The notes under the pieces were generated by a model. The model was not told the origin of the DNA and made no database searches. It saw only the letters and a list, made by a program, of their open reading frames with translations. A DNA stretch of 64,000 bases from Ophiostoma sp. CBS 140.51 (Eukaryota > Ascomycota > Sordariomycetes > Ophiostomatales > Ophiostomataceae). A program made the position numbers and the translations under genes. Positions 53,590 through 64,000 of this stretch are shown here, in pieces (position 1 is the first letter of the stretch; every line of letters begins with the position of its first letter). The stretch is from NCBI GenBank assembly GCA_029298735.1, contig JANSLP010000084.1, forward strand, positions 48,873 to 112,872, read 5' to 3'.

Positions 53590-56276
53590 TCACTCCACAA
53601 CTGGCGACATCACCAGAATGACCCACGCCACCGTCCCGTCCACATCCTTGAGCGGTGTCCAATGGCTCATCAACCGCTGAAGACGGCCGCCTCCGTTGAC
53701 GACACCTCCCCGGCGGTCACCCGTCCCGGGACGCTCGTACGTGCCACTCCGCTTGCGCCGGCTCGAGGGCGGCCACCGGCTATCACCCATTCTACTGTTG
53801 CTGGCCGTATCCCACGACGACATCACCTCCTCGTCCATTGAGTCCCGCTTCGACCGGCCACCGCTCAAGAGCAGACTCGACCGACGAGAAGCCGTGCTAG
53901 CACCCTCGTCACTGCCGCCGCCTCCATTACTACCGTTCATCGCCGGCGATGCCAGCCCTGCACCCAGACCCGCAGACACTGTGCCGGGAGCAATCACACC
54001 ACTAGCGGGGATGCAAAGCTCTAGACTGGCCGACTCTGAAGTGACGATCCGCTGGCGCACATTAGCCCGGAACACGGGAGTAATCGATGGCGAACCGGCC
54101 AGCTCTGACAGCACGGCAAACACATCGTGGTACATGACGGCCTCCTGTGCGGCTGGGCCCAGTCCAAGCAGATCAAGCATGGGCAGCGATGAGAAGGCAA
54201 TCTTGAGTCGGCTGACCGAGCTCGACGGTGGTGGCGGGGACGTTACTCCGGCCGCCGACCCATACCGGCTACCCCTTCTCGAAGCCGGGGGCGACATGGG
54301 ACTGCTGTAGTCCTGGCCACCATGGCTCGACCCAGGCACAAACTGCAACACCATGAATCGCGAGTACATGGATGTCTTGTCGTCGAGAGTTGGTGTCATT
54401 GGTGGTGGCAGGTTGATTTGCGGTGTTGCTGTTGTCGGTGGTTGGGTTGGCCGGGATAGGACTTCGTTGCCTAGGTTGAAACTAGCCATCGACTCGCCGC
54501 GCGACGGCGGCGGTGCAGATGTATCGGCCGTCCGCTTCTTACGGGAGAAAGGATTGAAGAATGATTTCGAAGATGACGACCTGTCCTTCTCCCTCTCTGA
54601 CTTTTCTGGCTTTTCTGGTTTGGCGAGGCGTCGTCCATTGGCGTCTTGTGATGCCATAATCGAGCTCGGGCGGTGGTCGGCCTCGCGGGTGACTGCGATA
54701 TTCAAACCATTGCTGGGCGAAGGCAGGGCAGCAGCAGGAGGCGTGGCAGACAGCGCATTGACAATGTCACCCTGCGTCTTGACGGCGTCCGTCACGTCCA
54801 CCAAACCAGACAATACGAAGCGCACTCGACCACTAGCCGTCTTCAACGGGCACCCGGAAACAAGACTCCAAAACGGACGGTTGTCGCGATGGTTTCGGGT
54901 GAGTACCAGATCCTCACAAAATGAATCTTCGTTGCTCAGTTCGGGCCCCCGGAAGAAGCGGCCTGTCCGCGGGATGTCCTCAGACCGGTTATACCCCAGA
55001 ACCTGAGCGAAACTGTCAGATGCGTAGACGACCGGATTGTCAGGGCGGTATGGGTCTGTCAAGCAAAACGCCTGACCCAGCCCTTCGAAACGGAACGGGG
55101 TGCTGGCTGCACCTGCGGATGCTGCACCAAGCGACTTTTTCATCCGGAACATGAGCTGTCTTTTCACAAAGTCGGGGTAGATGTTGCGCACAACGCGCTC
55201 CTTGATGTGTGCATTGACATCGCCAAAGAGCATCTCCAGCCCGGGCAGGATCGAACTGGACACGTGCTTAACGTCTGCGTTCAACGACTTATTCAACTGC
55301 GGCGGCAGGTTCAACGGCTCCGTCGCCGTCATGCACGTAAATGTCGTCGAGATATTAGCCATCAACGCTGTTACCGAGTGCAGCGCCTTGTTGTATTGTT
55401 CGACCTAAGTTGTTAGCAGACAAAACCAAATATGTCATACCTCGACGTGGGTGCACTTACCTTCTCCAGAAAGTCCAGGTTCTCGGTGCCGCCAACCGAT
55501 CGTGTGTACTCCATCAGCCGCTGCCGGGCCACAGGGTCGTCGAGTACGGCGCTGACCGTCTCCCACGAGAGCAGTTTCGGTGTTGTCGGTGTCCCTGCCA
55601 CGGCACCCGGTGTGCGGCTGTTGCTGCCGTCGAAGTATTCTTCGTTATACCGTCCGTCCGAGTCAAAGCGCTCGTCTGTCGGCGGTAGTCGTGTGGATCC
55701 GTCGGCGTTGTAGTCCGTGTACCGCCGCAGGGCCGCAATGTTTGTGTGTAGTGACAGGCCAGAGTTACTTCTCAATCTGTGGATCGACAGCGTTTCTTCC
55801 GTGCTGCTGGCAATGCTGCGTTCCCGCTCTCTCCGTTCAGGCCGCTCATTACGGTCGTTACGGTCACTGCGGTCATGGCGATCGTTCCGCTCATACCCTC
55901 CCCGGTCCGAGTAAGCACTGCGCGCGCTGCTCATCGTCATGGTCGGCGACATGATGCCACTCGATCGCCGCCGCTCGTACAAAGAGCCGTTGAGGGACCC
56001 GTTGATGTCCAGGTGGGCGAGCTCGTCCGGCAGCTTGGCCAATGTGTAAGCATCGTTTGACGAGACGGAAGCAGCCGAGGATGATGCCTGGGCAGGCAGA
56101 CTCCGGCGGCGTTCGCTGCGGTTGGATGCCGATTTGGAGCTGCGGGAGCTGTGTGGCGGCGTTGGCATCGAGACGGGTGGGCGCGAGGAGGAGACTTCAT
56201 AGCCCAAAACGGAGGCCGGTTTTGCCAACGCCGACGCCGGACGCTGGATCGACGATTTTCTTGACGATGAGGACAT
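53590..56276 (-). CDS. RGS-LOV protein with a cysteine-less LOV domain
   Basis: Exons 55461-56276 and 53590-55404 around a 56-base intron (GTAAGT...GCTAAC...CTTAG) give 876 residues. Residues 1-230 are Ser/Arg/Pro-rich with a charged RNDRHDRSDRND-type repeat. An RGS domain (about 235-365) begins WETVSAVLDDPVARQRLMEY and ends YPDFVKRQLMFRMKK. A PAS domain of LOV type (about 370-480) follows: AFCLTDPYRPDNPVVYASDS, FAQVLGYNRSEDI, then PRTGRFFRGPE and RVRFVLSGLVDVT. This order matches fungal RGS-LOV proteins such as Botrytis BcLOV4, which bind anionic membrane lipids under blue light (known for that family). Here the LOV motif NCRFLQ is replaced by TGRFFR (Gly420 for the adduct Cys) and Leu471 stands where a conserved Gln is expected. 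The C-terminal 400 residues are Ser/Gly-rich and disordered. It is probably a G-alpha GAP-type regulator or membrane-binding scaffold no longer using standard LOV photochemistry. Confidence 0.85.
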
Positions 56277-59200
56277 GATGTTGTGTGTTGAATGTGTAAA
56301 TTAAGAGACGGCGAAGAAAGGAAGAGAGAAAGTGAGGTTGTCATCCGAAGTTGCCGGCAGGTGGGCGTTGTGTGGACGTGAGCACTCCAGCATGGCAGGG
56401 GTCAAGATAGAAAGGAAGCAAGAAAACAGATGATGGACAGGTTGTGCAAACGTATAAAGAATGAGAAAAACGCTGAAAGGGTATCGTGAAAATAATTGAG
56501 CAAAAGAGCAGAAAGTGTCAGGAGAGGATGGCAAGTCTCAAAGAGAAGGAGGCAACAAGCGAAGTAAAATAATGGGGAAAATAACAGTGGTGGAAGAAGG
56601 AGCGGGGAGCGAGAGGAGGAAGGCACGATCGATAAGATTGGTCAACAACTGAAAGAGGAAAGAAAGGGAAAAGTCTCTCGGAAGAGGCAATTAAGAAGGC
56701 GTCCTGGGGATTAAGTATGGAGTACACAGTCGGGGCTTTGCCGTGTTTGATCCTGGACAGTTAATGCGCAGAGTTGTTTCTTTCGTCTTTCTTTCTGATG
56801 ACGCAGAATCAGAAAGAGAATGGGAACGAGCGTCGGTATCAGAAACAAAGTTCACATGTGCGCAAGGACACTCCAAGATACCAAAAATAAATCCAGGGCC
56901 GTGACAAAGCCGTGACAAGGTCGTGATGCCCTCAAATATCCCCAAATCTGCCTCTTCATGGGCCTGTCAACTTGCCAAGTGCCCCCAAGAACTAGAGGCC
57001 GCGCGCGGAAAGAACGGTGCGTCTCACCAATATTCCGGCCGCTCTTTTGGAATTGCCCATCTTGCCCTCCAACGTGGAAAAATGGGGTCCGAATAGGGGA
57101 TGTTGTCTCTCGGGTAGGCAGGAACTAGGGGGGCTATCGTGTGCTGTCGTGGCCACGCCTTCCTTCCCGCGAGATCCACGTCGTATTTTTTTGGGAAAGG
57201 GCAAACGAGGAAACACCCCAAGAATTGTACGATTCTCTCCAAGAGTTTCCAACAGGGAAATAGGCGGCCGCGGGGACCCAGAACGATTCGAGAAAGAGGC
57301 AAGGGCGAAGCTTCAGAGGCAGACTAAGGCAGGCGGACGCAAAGGGAAAAGGGTCAAAGCAGACCAACAGACAAGAACGACTGACAACACACTGAGATAA
57401 CAACCAACCTGCGTCCAACCCTGCATCAAAGCGACGTCTGGGCCTGCAGTGGGAAAATGCAGGAAGCACGGCAGAAGCCCGCCGAAGCATGCGACTTGCA
57501 TGGCAAAATGGCAAACGGGCTCTCAAATACACAAAAAGTGGCAAAACGAGAAACGAAACAAAGAAACAACCAGGGCAAAGGGTGCGCAGGATTCACAACC
57601 TGGACAGGACGGACAGAGCCAATGCACGCAATCGACACTGTCGTGTCCATCATCCTCCCCAAAATCCTCTCTCTATCCACTGTCATCCATGCCCCGTTTC
57701 ATTTTGTTTTTCCTTGCCTTTCTTCCTCTTTTTCCCTTTTATTTTCTCCTAGCACAGCCAACCCCTGGTCCAGGCGTAGTGCACTTTCCCGTTCTGCAAC
57801 AAAGTGCAGTTCTTTCCTCTTTGGGGAAAACGACGGTGATCTGCAGCCAACCAGACGCAACGCCTGCTCTTTCCCTCTCTCCACTCGACCCGCACCGCTC
57901 CTTCCCGGATGGTGTGCAAGGAAAGAGGGCCTGAAAACGAAAGAAGAAATAGGAGATCAAAAATCGACAAAGAAAAAAGCAATATCAGCATGCACGATCG
58001 GCTGTAAAAATGCCCACTAAATAAGGAAAGCACCAGACAGTGGAGGCCATCGACCAACTTCAACCATTGAAGTCTCCTCTTTTCCGGCAAGATATCCAGA
58101 GTTGACAGGCGATATGGGATGGAAAGAGCAGCGCCTCCCGAGCGTCTTCTTTTGGCAGGGAAAGAACCGCTAGCATGGTCTTTCTCCTTCAAGGGCACTC
58201 TCACGGGACCAGGTCAAGGCTGGTCAGCAAGAATGGATACGAAAGTTAAATTGGAAGGGACTGCCTAATCAATGCTTCGCTCCTCGCTCCCTGGGCGCCA
58301 GGTAAGGAAGTCGCGATGGGTGTGCCTTTTGCCGGTCGTAGTTTCCATTTCAATGAATCACAAGCGCCTCGAAGGGAAAGAGCAATTGGCGATTCTTGTG
58401 CACCTTTGCGGTACCAGGGGAGAGGATGGGCCGCTTCGTGGCCCCTACTGTCCTCCTGTCTTTTTGCATCCTCCAAGCCATCAACAAATAACCCACAAAA
58501 CCATCGACACTATTTACACTTTCGATGGTTTTTTGTGCCTTCTTCTCTTCTCCAACTCCACAAAACATGCACGCACGACAACACTAACCCGCGCTCGGCG
58601 ATGGGCCAGAGGCTCTGTGCGTAGTCAACTCCAGTGTTCCACGACTTTGAAAGATACCAGAAGCCCAACCCGGCCGAGCCAGTCGGACCAGTGCAAGCCG
58701 GCGCAGAGGCGCACATGGGAAAAGAGACACCAGAAGAGAGAGAACAAAAACGTCAAGCATAGAAGCAGGGCGGGGGTCAACAGCCAGTACTACAACCCAC
58801 GCCATGACGACGCGATGATGTCCGTGGACCAAACGAAGGAAGACCCCAAAGACCCAGAAATCCGAAGAAGGGGTCTCTTCAGCTGAAAACACTAGCCGAA
58901 AGTACGAATGGGCCGTGACAGTCGAGCTGAGCTGAAGAATAAAGCTGGGCCCAAGTCCGTGGATCGATTAGTGCAGCGCCTTCCAACCACCAACAAGACG
59001 GGTTTAGAAGCTGTTGACGAAAAGAAAGACGAAAATACGCTTTGGTCGCCAGCACGAGCATTCGATAGCTTCGCCAGCATCATGTGAACGGCGTGCACTG
59101 CTTTTTGCATCTGCTGTTGACCAAAAAATAACAGGACCACGACGCAAGGGACAGACGGTGAGCCCGACGCGGATGTGAGTTTAACGACGGTAAAGAAAGA

Positions 59201-60036
59201 GGAAAGACGGGAATATGCACGGACAAGCTGGCGCTGGCACATTCTCTGATCAAAGAGCAATATCGAGATGGATGCAGCCAAAACAGAGCTGGTACTTTCA
59301 CCTCGTGCTTCGATACGACCGTCGAGAAAATTTATCGACATGCAAGGGGCGAAAGCAAATAAAGAAAGCAACCCCCAGTTCTCGAGGTCGCCGATGACGA
59401 CGTTGTCGCTTTGGCCGTGTATTCAGGACAGACGAAGACACCTCAAGATCCGAGCGAGCATGAACGCAAGGCAACAAACCCGGTCCGGAGACTACTGAGT
59501 ATGAAGCACGGCTTGACACGGTACTGTCCAATGTTGTGTTGCATGTGTTACGACATACATACTCCCGTGATGCAACACTAAAAAAGGTCAAACCGCACTG
59601 GCGGGACCATGGCGCTGGAAATGACCACCAATTGACTTGCGCACAGAGCCCGCAAACAGAAAGACCCAGAAAAGAACTGTGATTGTCGGTGACTGCCTGT
59701 GACTGCAACTGTGACGAAAAATGATCAGAGCAGTGATTCACAATGATCGCAATAATCACAGCGTTCCCAAGTGATCAATTGCAAGGGTTCTGTCCCGCCC
59801 GGCACGATGCCCAGAAGGGTAAGTGAGAGCACATTTCCCACAGCCTGCCCCATCCTCATCATATCCATATCATCCCGGCGTGTGATTGAGATCGCCCTGA
59901 AATATGCCAAATCACGAAGGAAACCAAACTCTTTTGTCAAAATCAAATAGATTTGTTCAAATTATGCTGATAAATGCTAATTTCTAGTCGTACTCATGAT
60001 GGATATTCTGCTTCCACCTCACCTGGTTCGTCCTCA
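56277..60036. other. Intergenic region upstream of the RGS-LOV gene, 3.8 kb
   Basis: It contains the RGS-LOV promoter (minus strand) on the left and the 3' zone of the GH92 gene on the right. Purine-rich stretches at 56300-56700 are the likely leader. Frames up to about 200 residues (57457-58020, 58272-58886 on +) have skewed, repetitive composition with no domain, so I do not annotate them. Confidence 0.45.
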
Positions 60037-62856
60037 TCACAGAGCACCGCTATCAAAGGATCCACGATATCTGCGTTCGCTCCGCTTCCCGTCCGTCGTC
60101 GTGTTTGTACTTCCTGCACCATAGGCATTGACAGTCGGCGGCCGATCTGCCGCGGCCCGCCCCCAAGTTGCACTCTCGTTCCTGCCCAGCGTCAGCACGA
60201 GTTCCTGGCCCTCGGTGAAAAAGGCATGGTCGATCCAGTTCTTAGTGTAGGGTTTGCCGTTGAGCGTCGCGCTCTGGATAAAGACGGCTTCGTACGTGGC
60301 GTCAAAGTTGGTGCTGCGGATGACGGCCGTCTTGTTGGTGAGCGGGTGTGTAATGCTCACGGCCTCGAAAAAGGGCGGAATGATGAGGTACACGTTCTGG
60401 CCCGGGTTGGGGAACAGGCCCATCATCGTGAAGGCCAGGAAGCTGCCCATGGCGCCGCTGTCGTCGTTGCCTGGAAGACCATCCGGGGTCGGCGAAAAAT
60501 ACTGCGGCACATATGTGTGCGCCCTCTTGGCCGACAGTCCCGGGCGGCCGGCATAGTGGTACTGGAACACAGTCAAGAATGCCGGCTCGTTACCAATGTA
60601 TACGATGCCGTTGTCGTGCAGGTAGTCGAGCCGCTTGACAAACGCATCGTCGCCACCATACAATTGGATCAGAGAGGCCTGATCGTGCGGCACAAAGAAC
60701 CCGTACTCCCACAAGCTGCTCTCAAACGTCTCGAGCGCCGTGTTCTGGAGAGAACAGACACTTGAGTTGTCCGGGTTGCTGCAGTTGAGCGGGTTCTGGT
60801 AGTACCATGTGCCGTTGAGGTTGCGCGGCTGGAAGAAGCCCGTGAAGCCCGTGTTGGTGCCGTTCCACCACAGCGACTGCTCGTCTGCCTTGTACAGGTT
60901 CTGCCAGTTGCCGCTGCGATCGAGATACTTTTCTTCGTCGGCCGACGAACCCAGTCCACCACGGGCCATTTGTGCAATGCAATAGTCATTGTAGCTGTAC
61001 TCCAAGGTGCGCGACACGCTGCGCGTCATGGTCCCGAAGCCTTTGTAGTCAAAGTCTTGCACGGGGATGTACCCCAGCGCCTTCCAGCTGTCGAGTCCAC
61101 CGCGTCCCTCACTGGACCAGTCGTACGGCTCGACCTCGGCGTCCTTCAGGACCGCAGCGTACGCATCATCCCAGTCGATGCCGCCCCGGATACCCTTTGT
61201 GTAGGCGTCGGCGAGCACGTTGTCGGCATTCGAGCCGCCCTGGGTATAGCCCTTGCACAGCGACATGCGGCAGTCGGGAAGCCATCCAACGTGGCGGTAG
61301 ATATCAACAAGCGAACGGATCATGCGAGCAAGCGCATCCGGATCGATGATTGTCAAGAACGGCATCTGCGAGCGAAACAGGTCCCAGATGCAGTAAAAGG
61401 AGTCAAAGTACGGCTCATCGCTTGACCAAAGCGGGTTCTCACCCGTGTAGTCCTGCGGGTTGATCATGGTGCGATAGATGCCGCTGTAAAAGTTGCGGAG
61501 CATGTCGTCTGGGTCCATGAACGCAACAGCCGCCGGCCGAGTGTCGTTGCCGAAGAAGGTGGCATTGGCAAAGTTGGGAGCTGTCCCGTTAGGTGCCATC
61601 GGCCTGTGTGTCGGGTTGGCATGGAACGTGCCGGTCGTCGACGTTGGCGGCGGTGGCTTGGGCGGCGGTACCATGGAGGCTGTGGCATTCGTTTGGTTCT
61701 GGAGAGCGAGGGCACCCGAAAAGTCGCCGACAGTGATACGGATCGGGCTCAGCTTGGTCCGCCAGGCGTCTGTAGCTGCCTGTGCGACGGCATCAAAATC
61801 AAACGACGGGATCTCCTTCTCGGCGTGAGCGCAGGCTTGCTCGCTGCTGATGAAGCTCGTGGCCATGCGCGCTGTGATGGGGCTTGTGCCCGATGTGAAC
61901 CGCACAAAGGCGCCACCGGGCAGCGGGTAGCCGTTAATCGACCGCGAAATGGTCACATTGTGGACATCTGTGCTCGCCCGGTTGTTGACATAGATGGCGC
62001 TGTCCTGGATGGTCGCGCCGTGGAAATCGGTGCAAAAGTAGAGGACGTAAGAACTGCTTCCAAAACTCGGCAGGAACCGTCCGCTGCCCGTTATGCGCCC
62101 TGTCGTTGGATCGACATTGATCGTGGCATTGTCCTGCCGCGAGTCAGACAGATCCGACAAATCTTGCAGGATCAATGGCTCCACGGGTCCCGTGTAGCTG
62201 ATCGTGTGGCTCGCATTGTTCTTGTCCGTGTACATGCCCGTCACCGTGCCGTTAGCCGGGAAGGTAAACTTGAAGAGCGCCGTGTGGTGCGTCACCGTCA
62301 TGTTGACATAGATGCCCGTGTCCATGGCGATGCCAAAGAGTCCCGGCTTGGCCGTCACGCTCGTGTTGCGGAAGTGACCATAGGCGGCACGGCCCTTTTT
62401 GGGGAAGACACAGCCATCGACAGCGCCATTATCAGCGCACGCCGTGTAGGCAAACAGCGGGAAGTTACCCAACGACGGACTACCACCCGTGCCTGAGTCG
62501 TGCATCATGCTGAATCCAGTAACGGGGCTGCCGTCAAGCGTGAAGCCGCCCTGGTTGGATCCACTGTTGGTGTCGGCAACGGCCTTTGCCATGCCGTAGG
62601 GGAGTGAGGCACCCGGAAAGACGTTGCCGCCATTGGAGGCGCCGATGAGCGGGTCGACATACGCGAGAGTGTCAAATTCGGTGTCGTTGGTGTTGGTTGA
62701 AACTGTGGCAGCTCGTGGCGGCCATTGCCTTGACCGTGGTGATGAAGCATGGCGGTGTAAGGCGGCTAAAGAAGGCTGTGGAACAATGGCAGAGAGAGTG
62801 AAAAAGAGCAGAAGCCAGTCGCTGCTGGTCCTTCGGCGACTGTGGGGGCCAACCAT
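60037..62856 (-). CDS. Secreted GH92 alpha-mannosidase
   Basis: Calcium-dependent inverting exo-alpha-mannosidase (usually alpha-1,2) acting on N-glycans or mannoproteins. Single exon, 939 residues from the ATG at 62856; the frame runs further upstream but only to a TTG. The signal sequence is WLLLFFTLSAIVPQPSLAA. The N-terminal beta-sandwich starts DTLAYVDPLIGASNGGNVFP and includes PYGMAKAVADTNSGSN and GFSMMHDSGTGG. The catalytic (alpha/alpha)6 domain has DLFRSQMPFLTIIDP, SRTLEYSYNDYCIAQ and the base/calcium segment LPGNDDSGAMGSFLAFTMMG. A Pro/Thr-rich, Asn-glycosylatable insertion lies between the two domains (about 425-470). A C-terminal loop of about 30 residues (ERRYRGSFDSGAL end) carries no retention or GPI signal that I can see. 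Length is at the upper end of the family because of the insertion. Confidence 0.94.
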   Translation of the reverse strand: MVGPHSRRRTSSDWLLLFFTLSAIVPQPSLAALHRHASSPRSRQWPPRAATVSTNTNDTEFDTLAYVDPLIGASNGGNVFPGASLPYGMAKAVADTNSGSNQGGFTLDGSPVTGFSMMHDSGTGGSPSLGNFPLFAYTACADNGAVDGCVFPKKGRAAYGHFRNTSVTAKPGLFGIAMDTGIYVNMTVTHHTALFKFTFPANGTVTGMYTDKNNASHTISYTGPVEPLILQDLSDLSDSRQDNATINVDPTTGRITGSGRFLPSFGSSSYVLYFCTDFHGATIQDSAIYVNNRASTDVHNVTISRSINGYPLPGGAFVRFTSGTSPITARMATSFISSEQACAHAEKEIPSFDFDAVAQAATDAWRTKLSPIRITVGDFSGALALQNQTNATASMVPPPKPPPPTSTTGTFHANPTHRPMAPNGTAPNFANATFFGNDTRPAAVAFMDPDDMLRNFYSGIYRTMINPQDYTGENPLWSSDEPYFDSFYCIWDLFRSQMPFLTIIDPDALARMIRSLVDIYRHVGWLPDCRMSLCKGYTQGGSNADNVLADAYTKGIRGGIDWDDAYAAVLKDAEVEPYDWSSEGRGGLDSWKALGYIPVQDFDYKGFGTMTRSVSRTLEYSYNDYCIAQMARGGLGSSADEEKYLDRSGNWQNLYKADEQSLWWNGTNTGFTGFFQPRNLNGTWYYQNPLNCSNPDNSSVCSLQNTALETFESSLWEYGFFVPHDQASLIQLYGGDDAFVKRLDYLHDNGIVYIGNEPAFLTVFQYHYAGRPGLSAKRAHTYVPQYFSPTPDGLPGNDDSGAMGSFLAFTMMGLFPNPGQNVYLIIPPFFEAVSITHPLTNKTAVIRSTNFDATYEAVFIQSATLNGKPYTKNWIDHAFFTEGQELVLTLGRNESATWGRAAADRPPTVNAYGAGSTNTTTDGKRSERRYRGSFDSGAL

Positions 62857-64000
62857 GGTGAGAATAAGTGAGATACCCGGACTTGACGAAAGACGCGCCG
62901 TGTGAGATTGAGGGTTGATGTAGTGATCGTCGTGAATAATGTCGATGCTGATGCGGGATATCAAGATACGGGCTTCTGGACCCTAGGTGCTTCGCGGTTC
63001 CAACGGCGGGTAATGAAAGTAATTAATACCGTGACTCCGATAGGATGAATAAGATAACAGACTGAGAATGACGCTCAGAGGATTGAGACGGGCTGCGTAA
63101 ATAGGTCTTTATAGAGGTAATAAACATCACCCGCAGATAGGGCAGCTCCCGATGGTCACAAGTTTGTTGTTTGTGTGCTTGTCTGTCGTTGCAGCTGCGT
63201 CTGTCGTGCTTTTGTAGGACGGTGGTTGATGTGTCTGGAGTCGCGTCGGTATGTCGTAGAGGGAAAGACAGAGGTCGAGAGTTTGGGGAAATAAACATTA
63301 AGAAACTATGAGAAAGTAAGAAAGGTGAAGCACAAATAAAGTAGAGGGGTCACAGGGCCGATGCAGGTATGAGGCTCGTGGGAGAGGATGTCGTCAGTCG
63401 TGAAGTCGCCGGCCGAAGAGCCGTTAGGGAAGTTGTCGAATTATCAGAAAAAGTCCCAAAGAAAAGCCATCCCTCGTAAATTGATTTAGGCAGTCGATGT
63501 AGTTCTTATTAAAGAGGTGCGTCCAAATAAAGTTCCGTCAAGAAGGAACGCGCTCTTTTGCATCCTCCCTCTGTCGCAAAACAGAAGGTGCGATCCATTC
63601 CTTCACATCGACAGCAATCAAGCTTAATTGGCAGTCACGCCTTGGGTATTAAAAATAAAGAGAGTGATTGGTGAGAGTACCTTGCCTTGTCGGTGCATTT
63701 ACTCCATTTCCTAAGGGAGTTGTCTGAATTGTCTACGATGAAATTGTGATGATCTGCGTTTGTTGTGTGTGCATCCCTCTAATATCCCTTTCAACGCCGC
63801 CCTTTGCACAATTGCATCGCGATAAACATCTGCACTATGTGTGCACAATTCTGACAGAAGATTGTAATACAAGGTAGATAACTATGAGAGCAGACGTAGT
63901 CTTTTCGAAATTATCTTGAAATTGAATTTTACTGATTGGAAAGATAATTGAAGTTATCTTCTAATTGAAAAACAAATGGTTGAAAAAAAAACCTTTATCC
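62857..64000. other. Region upstream of the GH92 gene to the window edge
   Basis: 1.14 kb: GH92 promoter (minus strand) and unassigned sequence. The last 120 bases are strongly AT-rich. No gene is supported before the edge. Confidence 0.5.

Noticed and set aside
61606..62496. 296-codon + strand frame inside the GH92 gene
   Set aside because: Overlaps conserved GH92 sequence on the other strand and lacks any protein-like motif.

Overview
The window looks like euchromatic DNA of a filamentous ascomycete, most likely a Sordariomycete. Genes carry few, short introns (56-185 bases) with GTRNGT-type donors, CTAAC branch sites and pyrimidine-AG acceptors. Family content is typically fungal: a HET-domain protein, Fungal_trans regulators, an RGS-LOV protein, sedolisin, GH30, GH92 and a fungal arylsulfotransferase-like protein. 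Genus cannot be fixed from the sequence alone. No rRNA, tRNA, transposon ORF, CRISPR or telomere repeat was recognised.

Layout. 1-3.9 kb: 3' part of a large coiled-coil (involucrin-repeat-like) gene on +. 4.8-7.5 kb: Fungal_trans regulator on - whose zinc-cluster exon is not visible. 7.7-10.7 kb: a chain of weakly supported minus-strand reading frames, possibly one decayed or multi-exon membrane-protein gene. 10.7-15.6 kb: gene-poor, pyrimidine-rich. 15.6-20.4 kb: convergent P450 (+) and secreted sedolisin (-). 20.4-26.1 kb: second gene-poor stretch, ending in the leader of a Ypk1/SGK-type kinase (26.1-28.4 kb, +). 31.9-33.7 kb: glucose-6-phosphate isomerase (+) with a probable 5'UTR intron. 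34.3-35.8 kb: FAR1-like zinc-finger regulator (-). 37.6-38.1 kb: possible small two-exon gene (-). 39.1-43.2 kb: secreted GH30 xylanase-type enzyme and membrane-anchored arylsulfotransferase-like protein (both +). 43.3-47.8 kb: HET protein and a secreted protein with a triplicated domain (both -). 49-53.5 kb: Fungal_trans_2 regulator, short-chain dehydrogenase and small ten-cysteine secreted protein (all +). 53.6-56.3 kb: RGS-LOV protein (-). 60-62.9 kb: GH92 alpha-mannosidase (-).

How the genes fit together. There is no clear biosynthetic cluster. Two core housekeeping/signalling genes (pgi1, ypk1) sit among accessory genes for secretion and interaction with surroundings: sedolisin, GH30, GH92, two other secreted proteins, a pisatin-demethylase-like P450 and a HET protein. 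The most notable single observation is that the RGS-LOV protein keeps the LOV fold signature but has Gly where the photo-adduct Cys should be and Leu where the flavin-contacting Gln is expected. Other points worth a second look are the regulator without a visible DNA-binding domain, the interrupted minus-strand frame at 7.7-9 kb, the triplicated secreted protein, and a set of repeated CCAAT-bearing elements upstream of the dehydrogenase.

Gene models were built by hand from reading frames and splice signals; residue numbers are hand counts.
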